A DNA stretch of 64,000 nt from Nonomuraea sp. PA05 (GTDB taxonomy: Bacteria > Actinomycetota > Actinomycetes > Streptosporangiales > Streptosporangiaceae). The notes under the pieces are model-generated. The model searched no databases, was not told the origin of the DNA, and was given only the letters and a program-made list of their open reading frames with translations. This document shows positions 41,183-49,947 of the stretch, piece after piece. Position numbers and translations under genes: made by a program. How positions within the stretch are numbered: the first letter of the stretch is position 1; each line of letters begins with the position of its first letter. The stretch lies in assembly GCF_008086045.1 (NCBI RefSeq), contig NZ_VSEY01000003.1:349378-413377 (forward strand). The letters are read 5' to 3'.

Positions 41183-42457
41183 GTGAGGCGACGACGGGTC
41201 AGCCGGGTCGCGACCATCAGCATGCACACATCGCCGCTGGACCAGCCCGGAACGGGCGACGCCGGAGGCATGAACGTGTACATCGTCGAGTCCGCCAAAC
41301 GACTGGCCCAGCTCGGGGTGGAGGTGGAGATCTTCACCCGGGCGACCGCCCGCGACCTGCCGCCCGTGGCCGAGCTCGCCCCCGGCGTCCTCGTCAGGCA
41401 CCTCACCGCCGGGCCGTACGAGGAGATGGACCGCGCCGACCTGCCCGCGCAGCTCTGCGCGTTCCTGTCCGAGGTGCTGCGTACCGAGGCCATGTACGAC
41501 CCCGGCCGCTACGACGTCATCCACTCCCATTACTGGCTCTCCGGCCAGGTCGGCTGGCTGGCCAAGGAGCGCTGGGGCGTGCCGCTCGTGCACACCATGC
41601 ACACCATGGCCAAGGTCAAGAACCTCCTGCTCGCCCAGGGCGACAAGCCGGAGCCCCGGGCCCGCGTGGTCGGCGAGCAGCAGGTCGTGGACATCGCCGA
41701 CCGCCTCGTCGCGAACACCGCCGACGAGGCCCGCGAGCTGATCGACCTCTACGGCGCACCGCAGCAGCGCGTCGCCGTCGTCAACCCGGGCGTCAACCTC
41801 ACCCGCTTCCAGCCCGCCTCGCAGGGCGCCGCCCGCCGCAGGCTCGGCCTCCCGCAGGACGCGCACGTCCTGCTGTTCGTCGGCCGCATCCAGCCGCTCA
41901 AGGCCCCTGACGTGCTGCTCCGCGCCGCCTCCAGGATGCTCATCGACGACCCGTCGCTGCGCTCCCGCCTGGTCGTCGCCTGCGTGGGCGGCCCGTCGGG
42001 CAACGGCCTGGCCCGCCCGTCCCTGCTCACCGAACTGGCCGCCGAGCTGGGCATCTCCGACGTCGTCCGCCTCGTGCCGCCCGCGCCGCAGGAGGAGCTG
42101 GCCGACTGGTACCGGGGCGCGGACGTCACCGTCGTCCCCTCCTACAGCGAGTCGTTCGGCCTGGTGGCGCTGGAGTCGCAGGCCTGCGGCACCCCCGTCG
42201 CCGCCGCCGCGGTCGGCGGCCTGCGCACCGCCGTCCGCGACGGCGTCTCAGGCCTGCTCGTGGACGGCCACGACCCGGCCGCGTGGGCGCAAGCGCTGCG
42301 CCGCTTCGTCACCTCGCCCCGCTGGCGCGACCAGCTCTCCCAGGGCGCCCGCGCGCACGCGGCCGCCTTCGGCTGGCAGGCCACCGCCTCCCGCCTCATG
42401 GAGGTGTACGCCGGAGCCGTCGCGCACATGCACCATGTGCCCGTGGCCGTCTCCTGA
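41183..42457 (+). CDS. mshA: D-inositol-3-phosphate glycosyltransferase (mycothiol synthesis)
   Basis: 424 residues from a GTG behind GGAGGTGA. It is a GT4 glycosyltransferase with the MshA landmarks [20 protein letters not shown] and [27 protein letters not shown] and the nucleotide-sugar site [20 protein letters not shown] are also present. It joins GlcNAc from UDP-GlcNAc to inositol-3-phosphate, the first step of mycothiol biosynthesis. Mycothiol genes are confined to actinobacteria, which supports the taxonomic reading. Confidence 0.95.
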   Translation: MRRRRVSRVATISMHTSPLDQPGTGDAGGMNVYIVESAKRLAQLGVEVEIFTRATARDLPPVAELAPGVLVRHLTAGPYEEMDRADLPAQLCAFLSEVLRTEAMYDPGRYDVIHSHYWLSGQVGWLAKERWGVPLVHTMHTMAKVKNLLLAQGDKPEPRARVVGEQQVVDIADRLVANTADEARELIDLYGAPQQRVAVVNPGVNLTRFQPASQGAARRRLGLPQDAHVLLFVGRIQPLKAPDVLLRAASRMLIDDPSLRSRLVVACVGGPSGNGLARPSLLTELAAELGISDVVRLVPPAPQEELADWYRGADVTVVPSYSESFGLVALESQACGTPVAAAAVGGLRTAVRDGVSGLLVDGHDPAAWAQALRRFVTSPRWRDQLSQGARAHAAAFGWQATASRLMEVYAGAVAHMHHVPVAVS

Positions 42458-42478
42458 CTTTTGTTCTGGCCGTCCTTT

Positions 42479-42484
42479 TATCCT
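42479..42484 (+). promoter_or_regulatory. -10 element of the ybjN-like gene
   Basis: TATCCT ends 6 bases before the ATG at 42491; a leaderless transcript is predicted. Confidence 0.45.
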
Positions 42485-42490
42485 GGTCGC

Positions 42491-42970
42491 ATGCGCGATG
42501 TCGTCGAAGCCGCGCTCAAGGCCGCGGACGTCTCCTACGACGAGCCGCGGCCCGGGGCGTTCCTGGTCAAACTGCCCGGACAGCACAAGCTCGCCACCAT
42601 GACCTGGCTGATCGTGGGCGAGCGGGCGCTGCACGTCGAGGCGTTCTTCTGCCGCCAGCCCGACGAGAACCACACCGAGTTCTACCGGTGGCTGCTCGGC
42701 AAGAACGGCTCCATGTACGGCGTGAGCTTCTCCCTCGACCCCGTGGGCGACGTCTACCTCGTCGGGCGGACGCCGCTGGCGGCGGTGACGGAGGAGGAGG
42801 TGGACCGGCTGCTCGGATGCGTGCTCACCTACTCGGACGAGTGGTTCGACCGGGCGCTGGAGCTGGGCTTCGCCTCGTCGATCCGGCGGGAGTGGGCCTG
42901 GCGCGCCAAGCGCGGCGAGTCCCTGGCCAACCTCCAGGCGTTCGCCCGCTTCGCCGACCCTGACAGGTAG
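42491..42970 (+). CDS. YbjN-domain protein
   Basis: 159 residues with the YbjN fold, similar to type III secretion chaperones: RDVVEAALKAADVSYDEPRP, the strand series LATMTWLIVGERALHVEAFF and LNxxFxxARFALD-like helices at the end. It sits between mshA and gpmA as in Streptomyces. Function unknown; possibly a stability factor. The start is supported by the -10 element. Confidence 0.82.
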   Translation: MRDVVEAALKAADVSYDEPRPGAFLVKLPGQHKLATMTWLIVGERALHVEAFFCRQPDENHTEFYRWLLGKNGSMYGVSFSLDPVGDVYLVGRTPLAAVTEEEVDRLLGCVLTYSDEWFDRALELGFASSIRREWAWRAKRGESLANLQAFARFADPDR

Positions 42971-42975
42971 GCCCA

Positions 42976-42981
42976 TAGGAT
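42976..42981 (+). promoter_or_regulatory. -10 element of gpmA
   Basis: TAGGAT ends 7 bases before the ATG at 42989; a leaderless transcript is predicted. Confidence 0.45.
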
Positions 42982-42988
42982 TAGCCGC

Positions 42989-43732
42989 ATGGCGACTTTG
43001 GTGCTGCTAAGGCACGGTGAGAGTGACTGGAACGCGAAGGGCCTGTTCACCGGCTGGGTGGACGTGAGCCTTTCTGCCAAGGGCGAGGATGAGGCCCGCC
43101 GCGGCGGCAAGCTGCTCCAGGAGGCCGGGCTGCGCCCGGACGTCGTCCACACCAGCCTCCTGACCAGGGCCATCCAGACGGCTCAGCTCGCGCTGGGCGA
43201 GGCGGACCTGCTCTGGCTGCCGGTGAAGCGAAGCTGGCGCCTCAACGAGCGCCACTACGGCGCGCTGCAGGGCAAGAACAAGGCCCAGACGCGTGAGGAG
43301 TTCGGCGACGAGCAGTTCATGCTGTGGCGCCGCTCGTACGACGTCCCGCCGCCCCCCATCGCCGACGACGACGAGTACTCCCAGGCCGGCGACGCCCGCT
43401 ACGCCCTCCTCCCGCCGGAGCTGATGCCCCGCACGGAGTGCCTGAAGGACGTCGTGGACCGGATGCTGCCGTACTGGTACGACGAGATCGTCCCCGACCT
43501 GGCCGCCGGCCGCACCGTCCTCGTGGCCGCGCACGGCAACTCGCTGCGCGCCCTGGTCAAGCACCTGGACGGCGTCAGCGACGAGGAGATCGCCGGCCTC
43601 AACATCCCGACGGGCATCCCGCTCCTGTACGACCTCGACGCCGACTACCGGCCCACGGTGCGCGGTGGCAAGTACCTCGACCCGGACGCCGCCAAGGCCG
43701 CCATCGAAGCCGTCGCCAACCAGGGTCGCTGA
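42989..43732 (+). CDS. gpmA: 2,3-bisphosphoglycerate-dependent phosphoglycerate mutase
   Basis: 247 residues. The phospho-acceptor His9 is in [27 protein letters not shown] and the second catalytic His in [17 protein letters not shown] complete the site. Length and the [20 protein letters not shown] segment fit the cofactor-dependent GpmA. It interconverts 3- and 2-phosphoglycerate in glycolysis. Confidence 0.96.
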   Translation: MATLVLLRHGESDWNAKGLFTGWVDVSLSAKGEDEARRGGKLLQEAGLRPDVVHTSLLTRAIQTAQLALGEADLLWLPVKRSWRLNERHYGALQGKNKAQTREEFGDEQFMLWRRSYDVPPPPIADDDEYSQAGDARYALLPPELMPRTECLKDVVDRMLPYWYDEIVPDLAAGRTVLVAAHGNSLRALVKHLDGVSDEEIAGLNIPTGIPLLYDLDADYRPTVRGGKYLDPDAAKAAIEAVANQGR

Positions 43733-43742
43733 CCCGCTCCGG

Positions 43743-43766
43743 GAGGGCGCGGGCACCCGCGCCCTC
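43743..43766. terminator. bidirectional terminator between gpmA and the cupin regulator
   Basis: GAGGGCGCGGG and CCCGCGCCCTC form a perfect 11-bp stem around CA, ending at the stop codon of the convergent gene. Confidence 0.75.
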
Positions 43767-44330
43767 TTAGAGCTGTTCCATCACGATCACCCCGGCCGTG
43801 CCGGGTTCGAGCGCGGTGAACACGTGCGGCGCGTCGCCCGGATAGGACAGGTAGTCGCCGGGCGTCAGCTCGACCGGCCCGTCCGCGGGCCCCGCCAGTG
43901 CCCGCCCCGCCCCGATCACCAGATGCTCGACCGTCCCCGGCAGGTGCGGCTCGGAGCGCCGTGACTCGCCCGGCTGCGCCTCCACCCTGTAGAGATCCCG
44001 CCGTGCCCCCGGCGGGCACGCGGCCAGCAGCGTCGCCGTGTAGTTGGCCTGCCCGGAGTGCGCGGCCGGCCCCTCACCCGCCCGGATCAGCCGCACCGCC
44101 GGTCGCGGCGGATCCACCAACCGGCTGAACGGCACCCCCAGCGCGACTCCCAGCGCCCAGAGCGTCTCCAGGCTCGGATTCCCGCTGCCCGCTTCTAGCT
44201 GCGAAAGCGTCGACTTCGCCAGGCCGGAGCGCTTCGCCAGCTCCGTCAGCGACATCCCGGCCCGCTCCCGCTCGCGCCTGATGGCCGCCGCCATCCGCTC
44301 GAAGGGCGGCCTGCCTTCTGTTCGCTCCAC
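43767..44330 (-). CDS. XRE-family regulator with cupin domain, next to a racemase
   Basis: 187 residues from the GTG at 44330; an ATG at 44294 is possible. The helix-turn-helix is REREGAGMSLTELAKRSG-like at about 12-68 (LAKSTLSQLEAGSGNPSLET). The cupin is at about 110-187 (HLPGTVEHLVIGAGRALAGP, then PGDYLSYPGDAPHVFTAL). It is divergent from the Asp/Glu racemase gene with an inverted repeat between, and is probably its regulator. Confidence 0.86.
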   Translation of the reverse strand: MERTEGRPPFERMAAAIRRERERAGMSLTELAKRSGLAKSTLSQLEAGSGNPSLETLWALGVALGVPFSRLVDPPRPAVRLIRAGEGPAAHSGQANYTATLLAACPPGARRDLYRVEAQPGESRRSEPHLPGTVEHLVIGAGRALAGPADGPVELTPGDYLSYPGDAPHVFTALEPGTAGVIVMEQL

Positions 44331-44340
44331 GCTTCCATCC

Positions 44341-44356
44341 GTTCGATTTGACGAAC
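44341..44356. promoter_or_regulatory. operator between the cupin regulator and the racemase
   Basis: GTTCGATTTGACGAAC has 5-base inverted arms (GTTCG/CGAAC) around six bases, 11 bases upstream of the regulator start and 60 upstream of the racemase. Confidence 0.5.
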
Positions 44357-44415
44357 ACCCATCTTGCGGTCCACTATAACGACCAAGCATTCCGATATGC
44401 CGAACAGGAGGCCCC

Positions 44416-45174
44416 ATGCACGCCCCCTCGCCTGTGCCGGGCCACGTCGGCATCCTCGCCCACAGCACCGAAGGCGCGGCGCTCGCCTTTCTCTCCTTCT
44501 GCCAGGAGGGCTTCCGGCGCCGCGGCGAGCACGACCACCCCGACGTCACGCTCGATTACATCCCCTTCGGCCGCAGCATGCCCGCCTGGGACGCGGGCGA
44601 TCACGACGCCGTGCGCAGCACCCTCGCGGTGAGCGTCGACCGGCTCTCCCAGGCGGGCGCGGGCTTCTTCGTCTGCCCCGACAACACCGCCCACCTGGCA
44701 CTCGAACGTCCCGGCCCGGCCCTCGCCCTGCCGGGCCTGCACATCGCCGAGGTGGTCGCCGCGCAGGCCGCCCGCGACGGGCGCAGGCGCGTGGGCGTGC
44801 TCGGCACGTCCTACACGATGGAGGGTGCGGTGTATCCGCGGGCGTTCGGCGCCCGTGGGATCGCCGTCGAGGTGCCCGACGCCGGTGATCGGGAGGTGGT
44901 CAACGAGATCATCTTCAGCGAGCTGGTCAACGGGGTGTTCACCGACGCGTCCCGGGCCGCGTACGTCAAGGTCATCGAGAGGCTGGCCGGGCGGGGGTGC
45001 GACGCCGTGGCCCTGGTGTGCACCGAGATTCCGCTGCTGGTCGGGCCCGAGCACTCGCCGCTTCCCACGCTCGACTCGACCCGGCTGCTCTCGGCCGCGG
45101 CTTATGACGTGGCGGTCGGGCTGCGACCGTTCCCGTCCTGGCGCGGCGGGCCCGACGGGTTGGAGAGGCGGTGA
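44416..45174 (+). CDS. aspartate/glutamate racemase-family protein
   Basis: 252 residues behind CAGGAGG. Two catalytic cysteines are visible: FFVCPDNTAHLALE in the first half and ALVCTEIPLLVG in the second. The intervening RRVGVLGTSYTMEGAVYPRA is typical of Asp/Glu/hydantoin racemases. It may racemise Asp or Glu or another amino-acid-like compound. The adjacent XRE-cupin gene suggests substrate-responsive control. The 3' end is duplicated immediately downstream. Confidence 0.87.
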   Translation: MHAPSPVPGHVGILAHSTEGAALAFLSFCQEGFRRRGEHDHPDVTLDYIPFGRSMPAWDAGDHDAVRSTLAVSVDRLSQAGAGFFVCPDNTAHLALERPGPALALPGLHIAEVVAAQAARDGRRRVGVLGTSYTMEGAVYPRAFGARGIAVEVPDAGDREVVNEIIFSELVNGVFTDASRAAYVKVIERLAGRGCDAVALVCTEIPLLVGPEHSPLPTLDSTRLLSAAAYDVAVGLRPFPSWRGGPDGLERR

Positions 45175-45202
45175 GGCGGGCCCGATGGGTTGGAGGCGGT
45201 GA
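45145..45202. repeat. tandem duplication of the racemase 3' end
   Basis: The last 30 bases of the racemase gene including TGA (45145-45174) are followed directly by a 28-base copy (45175-45202) with one substitution and a 2-base deletion. A third partial copy begins at 45203. Confidence 0.8.
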
Positions 45203-45245
45203 GGCGGGGCGCGGCTCGGGAATCACCCCGCGCCAGCCTCGGCTG

Positions 45246-45974
45246 CTACCAGTCGATGGCGCGCGCCAGCGGCGTCCGGTTGCCCGGAGCCAGCGGCGCG
45301 GTCAGCAGGACCGGCATCTGGGCCATGAACCGCGGCTCGGTGCCGAGATGCTCCTGAGCCGCGTGCACGGTGAACGGATGCACCACATACGCGTCGCCCG
45401 GGCTGCCCGTGGCCAGCGCCACCGCCCGATCTCTGCCCACCTCGTCGAAGATCGGCCCCATCTGCATCGGATCGCGCACCTCGTCGTCGTCGAGCACCTC
45501 GACCAGATCCCGCTGCGACCCGGCCCTGATCCTGGTCGGCGCGTCGTCCGTGCCGACCTCGGAGAACAGCACGAGCAGCAGCAGCGTGGCGGGCCGCCTG
45601 CTCAGCCCCCACGAGCCGTCGGCGCGCTGGGTGTTGCTGTCGGCATGCCACCCTCGATCATCGGCGGGCGGCACCCGGGGGAAGCGGATCGGGATGTTGC
45701 CCACACTGCCGCGCCGATGCCACCCGCCCGGGCCGGCGATGGCGTCCAGGGCCGCGTGCAGCCGCGGGCCGGCCATGAACTGGCCGAACGGTCCCACGCC
45801 GGTCAGGTCGGCCGCCCACACCACCGGCTGCGTCCACCCGGCGGGGTCGTCGGGGGACATGCCGATCTGCTGCCACAGCAACGCCCTGGCCTCGTCCCCG
45901 ACCGCACGCGGCACCACCTGGTCGACCTTGACGAATCCCTCGGCGATGAAGCGCTCGACATCGACGTTCTCCAT
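45246..45974 (-). CDS. phytanoyl-CoA dioxygenase (PhyH)-family protein
   Basis: 242 residues from the ATG at 45974, with TAGCGT 7 bases upstream. The opening VERFIAEGFVKVDQVVPRAV and GWHADSNTQRADGSW carry the His-x-Asp iron pair of Fe(II)/2-oxoglutarate oxygenases. The distal His is in YVVHPFTVHAAQEH and the 2-oxoglutarate Arg is probably the one in GTEPRFMAQ. Substrate unknown; many relatives hydroxylate secondary metabolites. Confidence 0.86.
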   Translation of the reverse strand: MENVDVERFIAEGFVKVDQVVPRAVGDEARALLWQQIGMSPDDPAGWTQPVVWAADLTGVGPFGQFMAGPRLHAALDAIAGPGGWHRRGSVGNIPIRFPRVPPADDRGWHADSNTQRADGSWGLSRRPATLLLLVLFSEVGTDDAPTRIRAGSQRDLVEVLDDDEVRDPMQMGPIFDEVGRDRAVALATGSPGDAYVVHPFTVHAAQEHLGTEPRFMAQMPVLLTAPLAPGNRTPLARAIDW

Positions 45975-45981
45975 GCCCAGC

Positions 45982-45987
45982 ACGCTA
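45982..45987 (-). promoter_or_regulatory. -10 element of the PhyH gene
   Basis: TAGCGT (minus strand) ends 7 bases before the ATG at 45974. Confidence 0.45.
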
Positions 45988-46230
45988 TCGAGGCTGTCCA
46001 CCGCTTTTCGGGCCGCTGGCCGCTTGCCGGGCGGGAGGGCGCCGGCGACCTGCCGGGCGGTTAAGACGACGGCCTGCGGCCTCAGGGAGGTGCCGGTGCC
46101 GCCCATCATGGCGTTGCTGCCGCGCCGCCCCCCTCACCGCCTACGCCCGCGCCGTCCCCCTTGGCGGCGGCCCAGCGCGCCCCGGAATCCTGGCTTGGCC
46201 TGCCTGCGCCTCCTCGCCGTAGCGGCCGGA
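45988..46230. other. intergenic region without a recognised gene
   Basis: Between the PhyH promoter and the tandem repeats I see no frame with gene-like composition. Open frames here are shadows of high GC, and no hairpin stands out. Confidence 0.5.
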
Positions 46231-46320
46231 CCGCTCAGGCGAGTGTCACGGCGGGCCATCCCGCTCAGGCGAGTGTCACGGCAAGCCGTCCCGCCCAGGC
46301 GGCTCTCCCTCGGCAGGTGG
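46231..46320. repeat. 30-bp tandem repeats, about three copies
   Basis: CCGCTCAGGCGAGTGTCACG begins identical 22-base cores at 46231 and 46261 (period 30). A third, diverged copy starts at 46291. The region is non-coding and lies before the terminator of the beta-helix gene. Confidence 0.75.
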
Positions 46321-46358
46321 GTGCCCCGCAGGGCCGTCCCCTCCCAGACCAGTCACAC

Positions 46359-46392
46359 GACGGGCCGGCGCCCCCCGCAGGGCCGGCCCGTC
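46359..46392 (-). terminator. terminator of the beta-helix gene
   Basis: GACGGGCCGGC and GCCGGCCCGTC form a perfect 11-bp stem with a 12-base loop, starting 4 bases beyond the stop of the minus-strand gene. Confidence 0.65.
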
Positions 46393-46396
46393 GGCG

Positions 46397-48268
46397 TCAC
46401 CCGGAGCCGGGGTAGTCCGTGATGTAGACGGGCGCACCCACCTTGGTGGTGTCCGCCGCGTCCCCCACCCCGTTGACGACATGATCGATCGTCCCCGCGC
46501 TGAGGTTCACGGTCATGATGTGGTGCAACCGCACCCCCGCCCGCTGCGGCACCTCGAAGCCGTTCTCCGTGTGGATCTGCGGGTTGTTCTGGTTGAACAC
46601 GTACACCCCGCCCCCATACAGCCGATGCCTGCGCACCCGCTCGCCCACCTTGTACCCGGCCCACCCTTCGACGTCGCCGTTCATCCAGTCGGCCTGCGTC
46701 GGCGGGTCGTAGGGCAGCTCGTTCTGGTAGAGGATCGTGGTGCCGTCCTCGCCGTTCCAGATGGTGTTGTACTGCTGGAAGTGCTCCACGAACAGCCCTG
46801 TCGCGGTCACGTGGTCGCCGTTGATGACGGCGCCGTTGCGCCCCAGGTTGGTGTTCCAGCGCTGGGTGTCGTTGAGGCCTTCGACGCCGTGGTCGGCCCG
46901 CCACACCCAGGTGTGGTCGATGAGCACGTGGTCGCTGTTGACCTCGAGCGCGACGTCGGTCTTGCCGATGTGCGGCCCGCCGACCCGGAAGTACACGTCG
47001 GACAGGGTCGTCGGGTTGTCGGGGCGGCTGCGGTGCTCGCCGTGCCGCTTGCCGACCCGCAGCAGGACGGGTGACTGCTCGGTGCCGGCGTCGATGGTGA
47101 CGCCCGCGACGACCACGCCGGGCACGTCGGCGACGTCGAGCGGGGTCGAGCCGTGGACGGCGGTGAGCGTGGCGTGGCCGAGCCCGAGCACGACGGTGTC
47201 GGGCCGCTTGATCTCGATGCTGCGCGCGATGTCGTACACGCCGGGGGTGAGCAGCAGGTGCTTGCCGCGGGCGAGTTGCCGGTTGATGTCGTGCGCGGAG
47301 TCGGACTGCTTGGCGACGTAGAAGTCGGTGAGCGGCAGGGTGCGGCCGGGCGTCAGGCCGGCGCCCCAGGAGACGCCGCGCGTGTCCTTCCTGGCGGCGG
47401 GGACGCGCACGTTGTACCGGCCCCTGGCGTCGGTGTACAGGTAGGGCTTCTCGCGGCTGACGGGGGTGGTGTCGAGGGTGGTGTACGGCGGGTTCGGGAA
47501 GCCGGTCTCGGCCGGTGCGCCGGCGACGCCCGAGAAGACCTGGTTCCACACGCCGTTCGACCAGCCGGCGACCTCGCTGTTGCGGGTCAGCCACTGCTGC
47601 TGCGAGCCGTTCGTCACGGACGGCAGCCTGGAGTCGGCGATGAAGCCGCCGCTGGCGTACTGGGGTCCGGCGGTGCAGTAGTCCATCAGCGAGAAGGTGC
47701 CGCCGGTGACGTTGAGCCTGCGCAGGGACACCGCCTGCGAGACGGCCCAGAAGTTGGCCGTGGACCTGCAGCCGTCCTGGCCCGCCGCGTTGATGTTGAT
47801 CGACAGGTTGGACAGGGTGCGCCAGAAGTTGACGAGCGCGAGGCAGTTGCCGGTGCCGCCGTCCGCGAGGCAGCGGTTGTAGACCTCGACCTTGCCGTTG
47901 ATGACGACGTCGGTGGGGGAGGCGCCCAGGCCGGCGATCTCCGTGTAGTAGCCGACCTTGATCTGGAGCGGCTGCTCGGCGGTGCCGTACGTGCCGGGCT
48001 TGAACAGGTACGCGTGGCGGTTGGTGCCCATCTCGTCGTCCACCTGGGCCGTGTGGGCGGCGTCGAGGGTGGCCTGGATGTCGGCGACCGGCATGCCCGG
48101 GTCGAAGACGGTGACGTTCGGCCCGAGGTCGGGCGAGGAGGGCGTGGCGGTGGCGGCGGTCGCTCCCGCGGATAAGACGGTGGTCGTGGCGGCGGCGGTC
48201 AGGAGGGCGGTCGTGAGCACGAGGCCGAATCGCGGCGCCCGGCCACGGGGAGGCTGGGTCGTCGTCAT
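46397..48268 (-). CDS. secreted right-handed beta-helix (pectin-lyase-fold) protein
   Basis: 623 residues from the ATG at 48268, preceded by GGAAGGG; a GTG at 48286 is possible. Signal peptide 1-38 (GLVLTTALLTAAATTTVLSA, cleavage near ATA). The remainder shows the repeated short strands and Asn/Val/Ile ladders of a beta-helix (TVVLGLGHATLTAVHGSTPL, then DHVLIDHTWVWRADHGVEGL). Relatives in actinobacteria are annotated inconsistently. A LacI-type operator upstream points to a carbohydrate role, but no catalytic residues can be assigned. Confidence 0.8.
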   Translation of the reverse strand: MTTTQPPRGRAPRFGLVLTTALLTAAATTTVLSAGATAATATPSSPDLGPNVTVFDPGMPVADIQATLDAAHTAQVDDEMGTNRHAYLFKPGTYGTAEQPLQIKVGYYTEIAGLGASPTDVVINGKVEVYNRCLADGGTGNCLALVNFWRTLSNLSININAAGQDGCRSTANFWAVSQAVSLRRLNVTGGTFSLMDYCTAGPQYASGGFIADSRLPSVTNGSQQQWLTRNSEVAGWSNGVWNQVFSGVAGAPAETGFPNPPYTTLDTTPVSREKPYLYTDARGRYNVRVPAARKDTRGVSWGAGLTPGRTLPLTDFYVAKQSDSAHDINRQLARGKHLLLTPGVYDIARSIEIKRPDTVVLGLGHATLTAVHGSTPLDVADVPGVVVAGVTIDAGTEQSPVLLRVGKRHGEHRSRPDNPTTLSDVYFRVGGPHIGKTDVALEVNSDHVLIDHTWVWRADHGVEGLNDTQRWNTNLGRNGAVINGDHVTATGLFVEHFQQYNTIWNGEDGTTILYQNELPYDPPTQADWMNGDVEGWAGYKVGERVRRHRLYGGGVYVFNQNNPQIHTENGFEVPQRAGVRLHHIMTVNLSAGTIDHVVNGVGDAADTTKVGAPVYITDYPGSG

Positions 48269-48328
48269 GCGGTCCGTCCCTTCCACTGCGGGATGCGCAG
48301 TGCTCTGGGCATCGGCCTGACCGCTTCA

Positions 48329-48342
48329 AGAGAGCGCTCTCT
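48329..48342. promoter_or_regulatory. LacI-family operator upstream of the beta-helix gene
   Basis: AGAGAGCGCTCTCT is a perfect 14-bp palindrome and matches the GAGAGCGCTCTC consensus of actinobacterial LacI-type sugar repressors. It is flanked by an outer CCGCTT/AAGCGG pair. It lies 61 bases before the ATG. No lacI-type gene is in the window. Confidence 0.7.
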
Positions 48343-48413
48343 CAAGCGGGGTCAGGCGTACGTCGAGGCCTGAAGAATGGGTTCGGACGTTTTTACCGCG
48401 TTACCCGGCCCGT

Positions 48414-49862
48414 TCACAAGACGCTCGGCTCGACGCTCAGGCGCAGGGTGAAGGGGTCCACGGCCTTCGGCAGCGGGCGGCAGGGGCCGAGCCGCGAGCC
48501 GACCGGCCGGAAGTCGTACTGGCGGAGCAGCGCGGCCAGGGCCGAGGCGGCGACCGTGATCCCGAGATCGCTCCCCGGGCAGTGGGCGGGCCCGGCGGAG
48601 AACGGGACGATCGACCAGTCGGCCTCCGCCCGCCCGTCCAGCCAGGCCTGCGGGGTGAAGCGGTCGGCGTAGCCGATCTGCGGGTTCCGGCTGTGGACGG
48701 CGATCGGGATCAGGATGTCGGTCCCGGCGGGAAGCGTGCCGCCGTGCCAGGCGGTGGGCTCGGTGACCACCCGGGGCAGGGTGGGCACGAGCGGCCACAG
48801 GCGCAGCGACTCGTTCAGGCAGGCGCGCAGATGCCGCCGGTCGCTGGAGGTGGCGCGGGCCTCGGACCGCGCCCGTTCGTAGTGCTCGGGGTGGCCGGCG
48901 ATCAGCGCCAGGGTGGGGCCGAGCACCGTCGAGCCGATCCCCTCCAGGGCCATCAGCCAGTGCGGCACCTGCCCGGCGGGACACGTGTCGGCGGTCCTGG
49001 GCGCGACGGCCGCGAGCCCCGCCAGGCTCCCGTCACCGACCGCCGCCACACCCCCGTCGCCGACCGCCAGGCTGCCGGTGCCGCTGCTGGTGCCGCTGCC
49101 GGTGCCGCTGCTGGTGGCCAGGCCGTCGCCGGTGGCCAGGCCGTCGCCGGTGGCCAGGCCGTCGCCGGTGGCCGCGGCCAGGTGGCGCTCGATCCCGGAC
49201 GTCATGGCCGTCCGCAACCTGCGCGTCCGCCCCGGCCGGGGAAGACGCAGGCCGAGCCAGTTGCCCTCGCGCCGCAACGCGTTCACCGCCGCCAGGATCC
49301 GGACGTCGTCACGGGCCGCGTCCCCGAGCACCAGCCGCAGGATCGCCCGGTTGTACCCGCTACGCAGCCCCGCCCAGTCCACCGAGCCTGGGTCGCGCCC
49401 GAGAACCCCGTCCAGTTCCTCCGCCATCACCTGATCGATGCGCAGGGCCAGTTCGCCGGGCGCCCTCCCCAGCACGGCGCAGTTGAACCGCCGCCGGTCC
49501 TTCCGCGTCTCCCCGCGTGACAGCAGCAGGCTGTCCGGCTGCAGGGGCGAGAACCCCCGCCACTTCTCCTGCGTGCGCAGCGAGAAGACCGAGTCGCTGC
49601 CGCCCAGCACCCGTTCGACGTCCCCTTGCGCGAGGAGCACGAGCACCTTCCCGCGCGGCCCCCGCACGTAGACCGATCGGCCGCCGTGCCGCACCCGCAG
49701 CCGCGTGCAGAGCCGCTGCACCGCCGCCTGCGTGCCGAGACGGGCGAGCAACCGCGTCATCGAGGGCCTGCGGACGACGATGCCCCTCGCGTACTCCGGC
49801 AGCGAGTAGAGCAGGGCGAACAGCAGGCTCTCCAGCCCGGTCGCACGCGGTACCGGCTCCAT
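48414..49862 (-). CDS. cytochrome P450 with a low-complexity insert
   Basis: 482 residues from the ATG at 49862, behind GGGAGGG. Heme motif FSAGPAHCPG has the ligand Cys428. Glu351-x-x-Arg354 is in NESLRLWP. The helix-I region reads ALEGIGSTVLGPTLALIAG and lacks the usual acidic-Thr pair, as in P450s that rearrange hydroperoxides without O2. An insert of about 55 residues of Ala/Gly/Thr/Ser (ATGDGL repeats) precedes helix I. Divergent from an alpha-dioxygenase-like gene, with which it may act. Confidence 0.85.
   Translation of the reverse strand: MEPVPRATGLESLLFALLYSLPEYARGIVVRRPSMTRLLARLGTQAAVQRLCTRLRVRHGGRSVYVRGPRGKVLVLLAQGDVERVLGGSDSVFSLRTQEKWRGFSPLQPDSLLLSRGETRKDRRRFNCAVLGRAPGELALRIDQVMAEELDGVLGRDPGSVDWAGLRSGYNRAILRLVLGDAARDDVRILAAVNALRREGNWLGLRLPRPGRTRRLRTAMTSGIERHLAAATGDGLATGDGLATGDGLATSSGTGSGTSSGTGSLAVGDGGVAAVGDGSLAGLAAVAPRTADTCPAGQVPHWLMALEGIGSTVLGPTLALIAGHPEHYERARSEARATSSDRRHLRACLNESLRLWPLVPTLPRVVTEPTAWHGGTLPAGTDILIPIAVHSRNPQIGYADRFTPQAWLDGRAEADWSIVPFSAGPAHCPGSDLGITVAASALAALLRQYDFRPVGSRLGPCRPLPKAVDPFTLRLSVEPSVL
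49121..49174. repeat. three tandem 18-bp units inside the P450 gene
   Basis: GGCCGTCGCCGGTGGCCA occurs three times in a row and encodes the ATGDGL hexapeptide repeat on the minus strand. It creates an insert likely to vary in length. Confidence 0.8.
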
Positions 49863-49895
49863 CGCGGAACCCTCCCAACTTTCGCTATACCACAA

Positions 49896-49917
49896 ATAGT
49901 AGTTAAACGATTACTAT
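49896..49917. promoter_or_regulatory. inverted repeat between the P450 and dioxygenase genes
   Basis: ATAGTA and TACTAT are perfect 6-base arms around 10 bases, in an AT-rich patch between the divergent genes. A shared operator is likely. Confidence 0.5.
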
Positions 49918-49947
49918 AAGTGAAGACCCGAAAGGCGGCGATCGGTC

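Noticed and set aside
45975..46109. 45-residue N-terminal extension of the PhyH protein
   Set aside because: Not like the family N-terminus, and the -10 element at 45982-45987 lies inside it.
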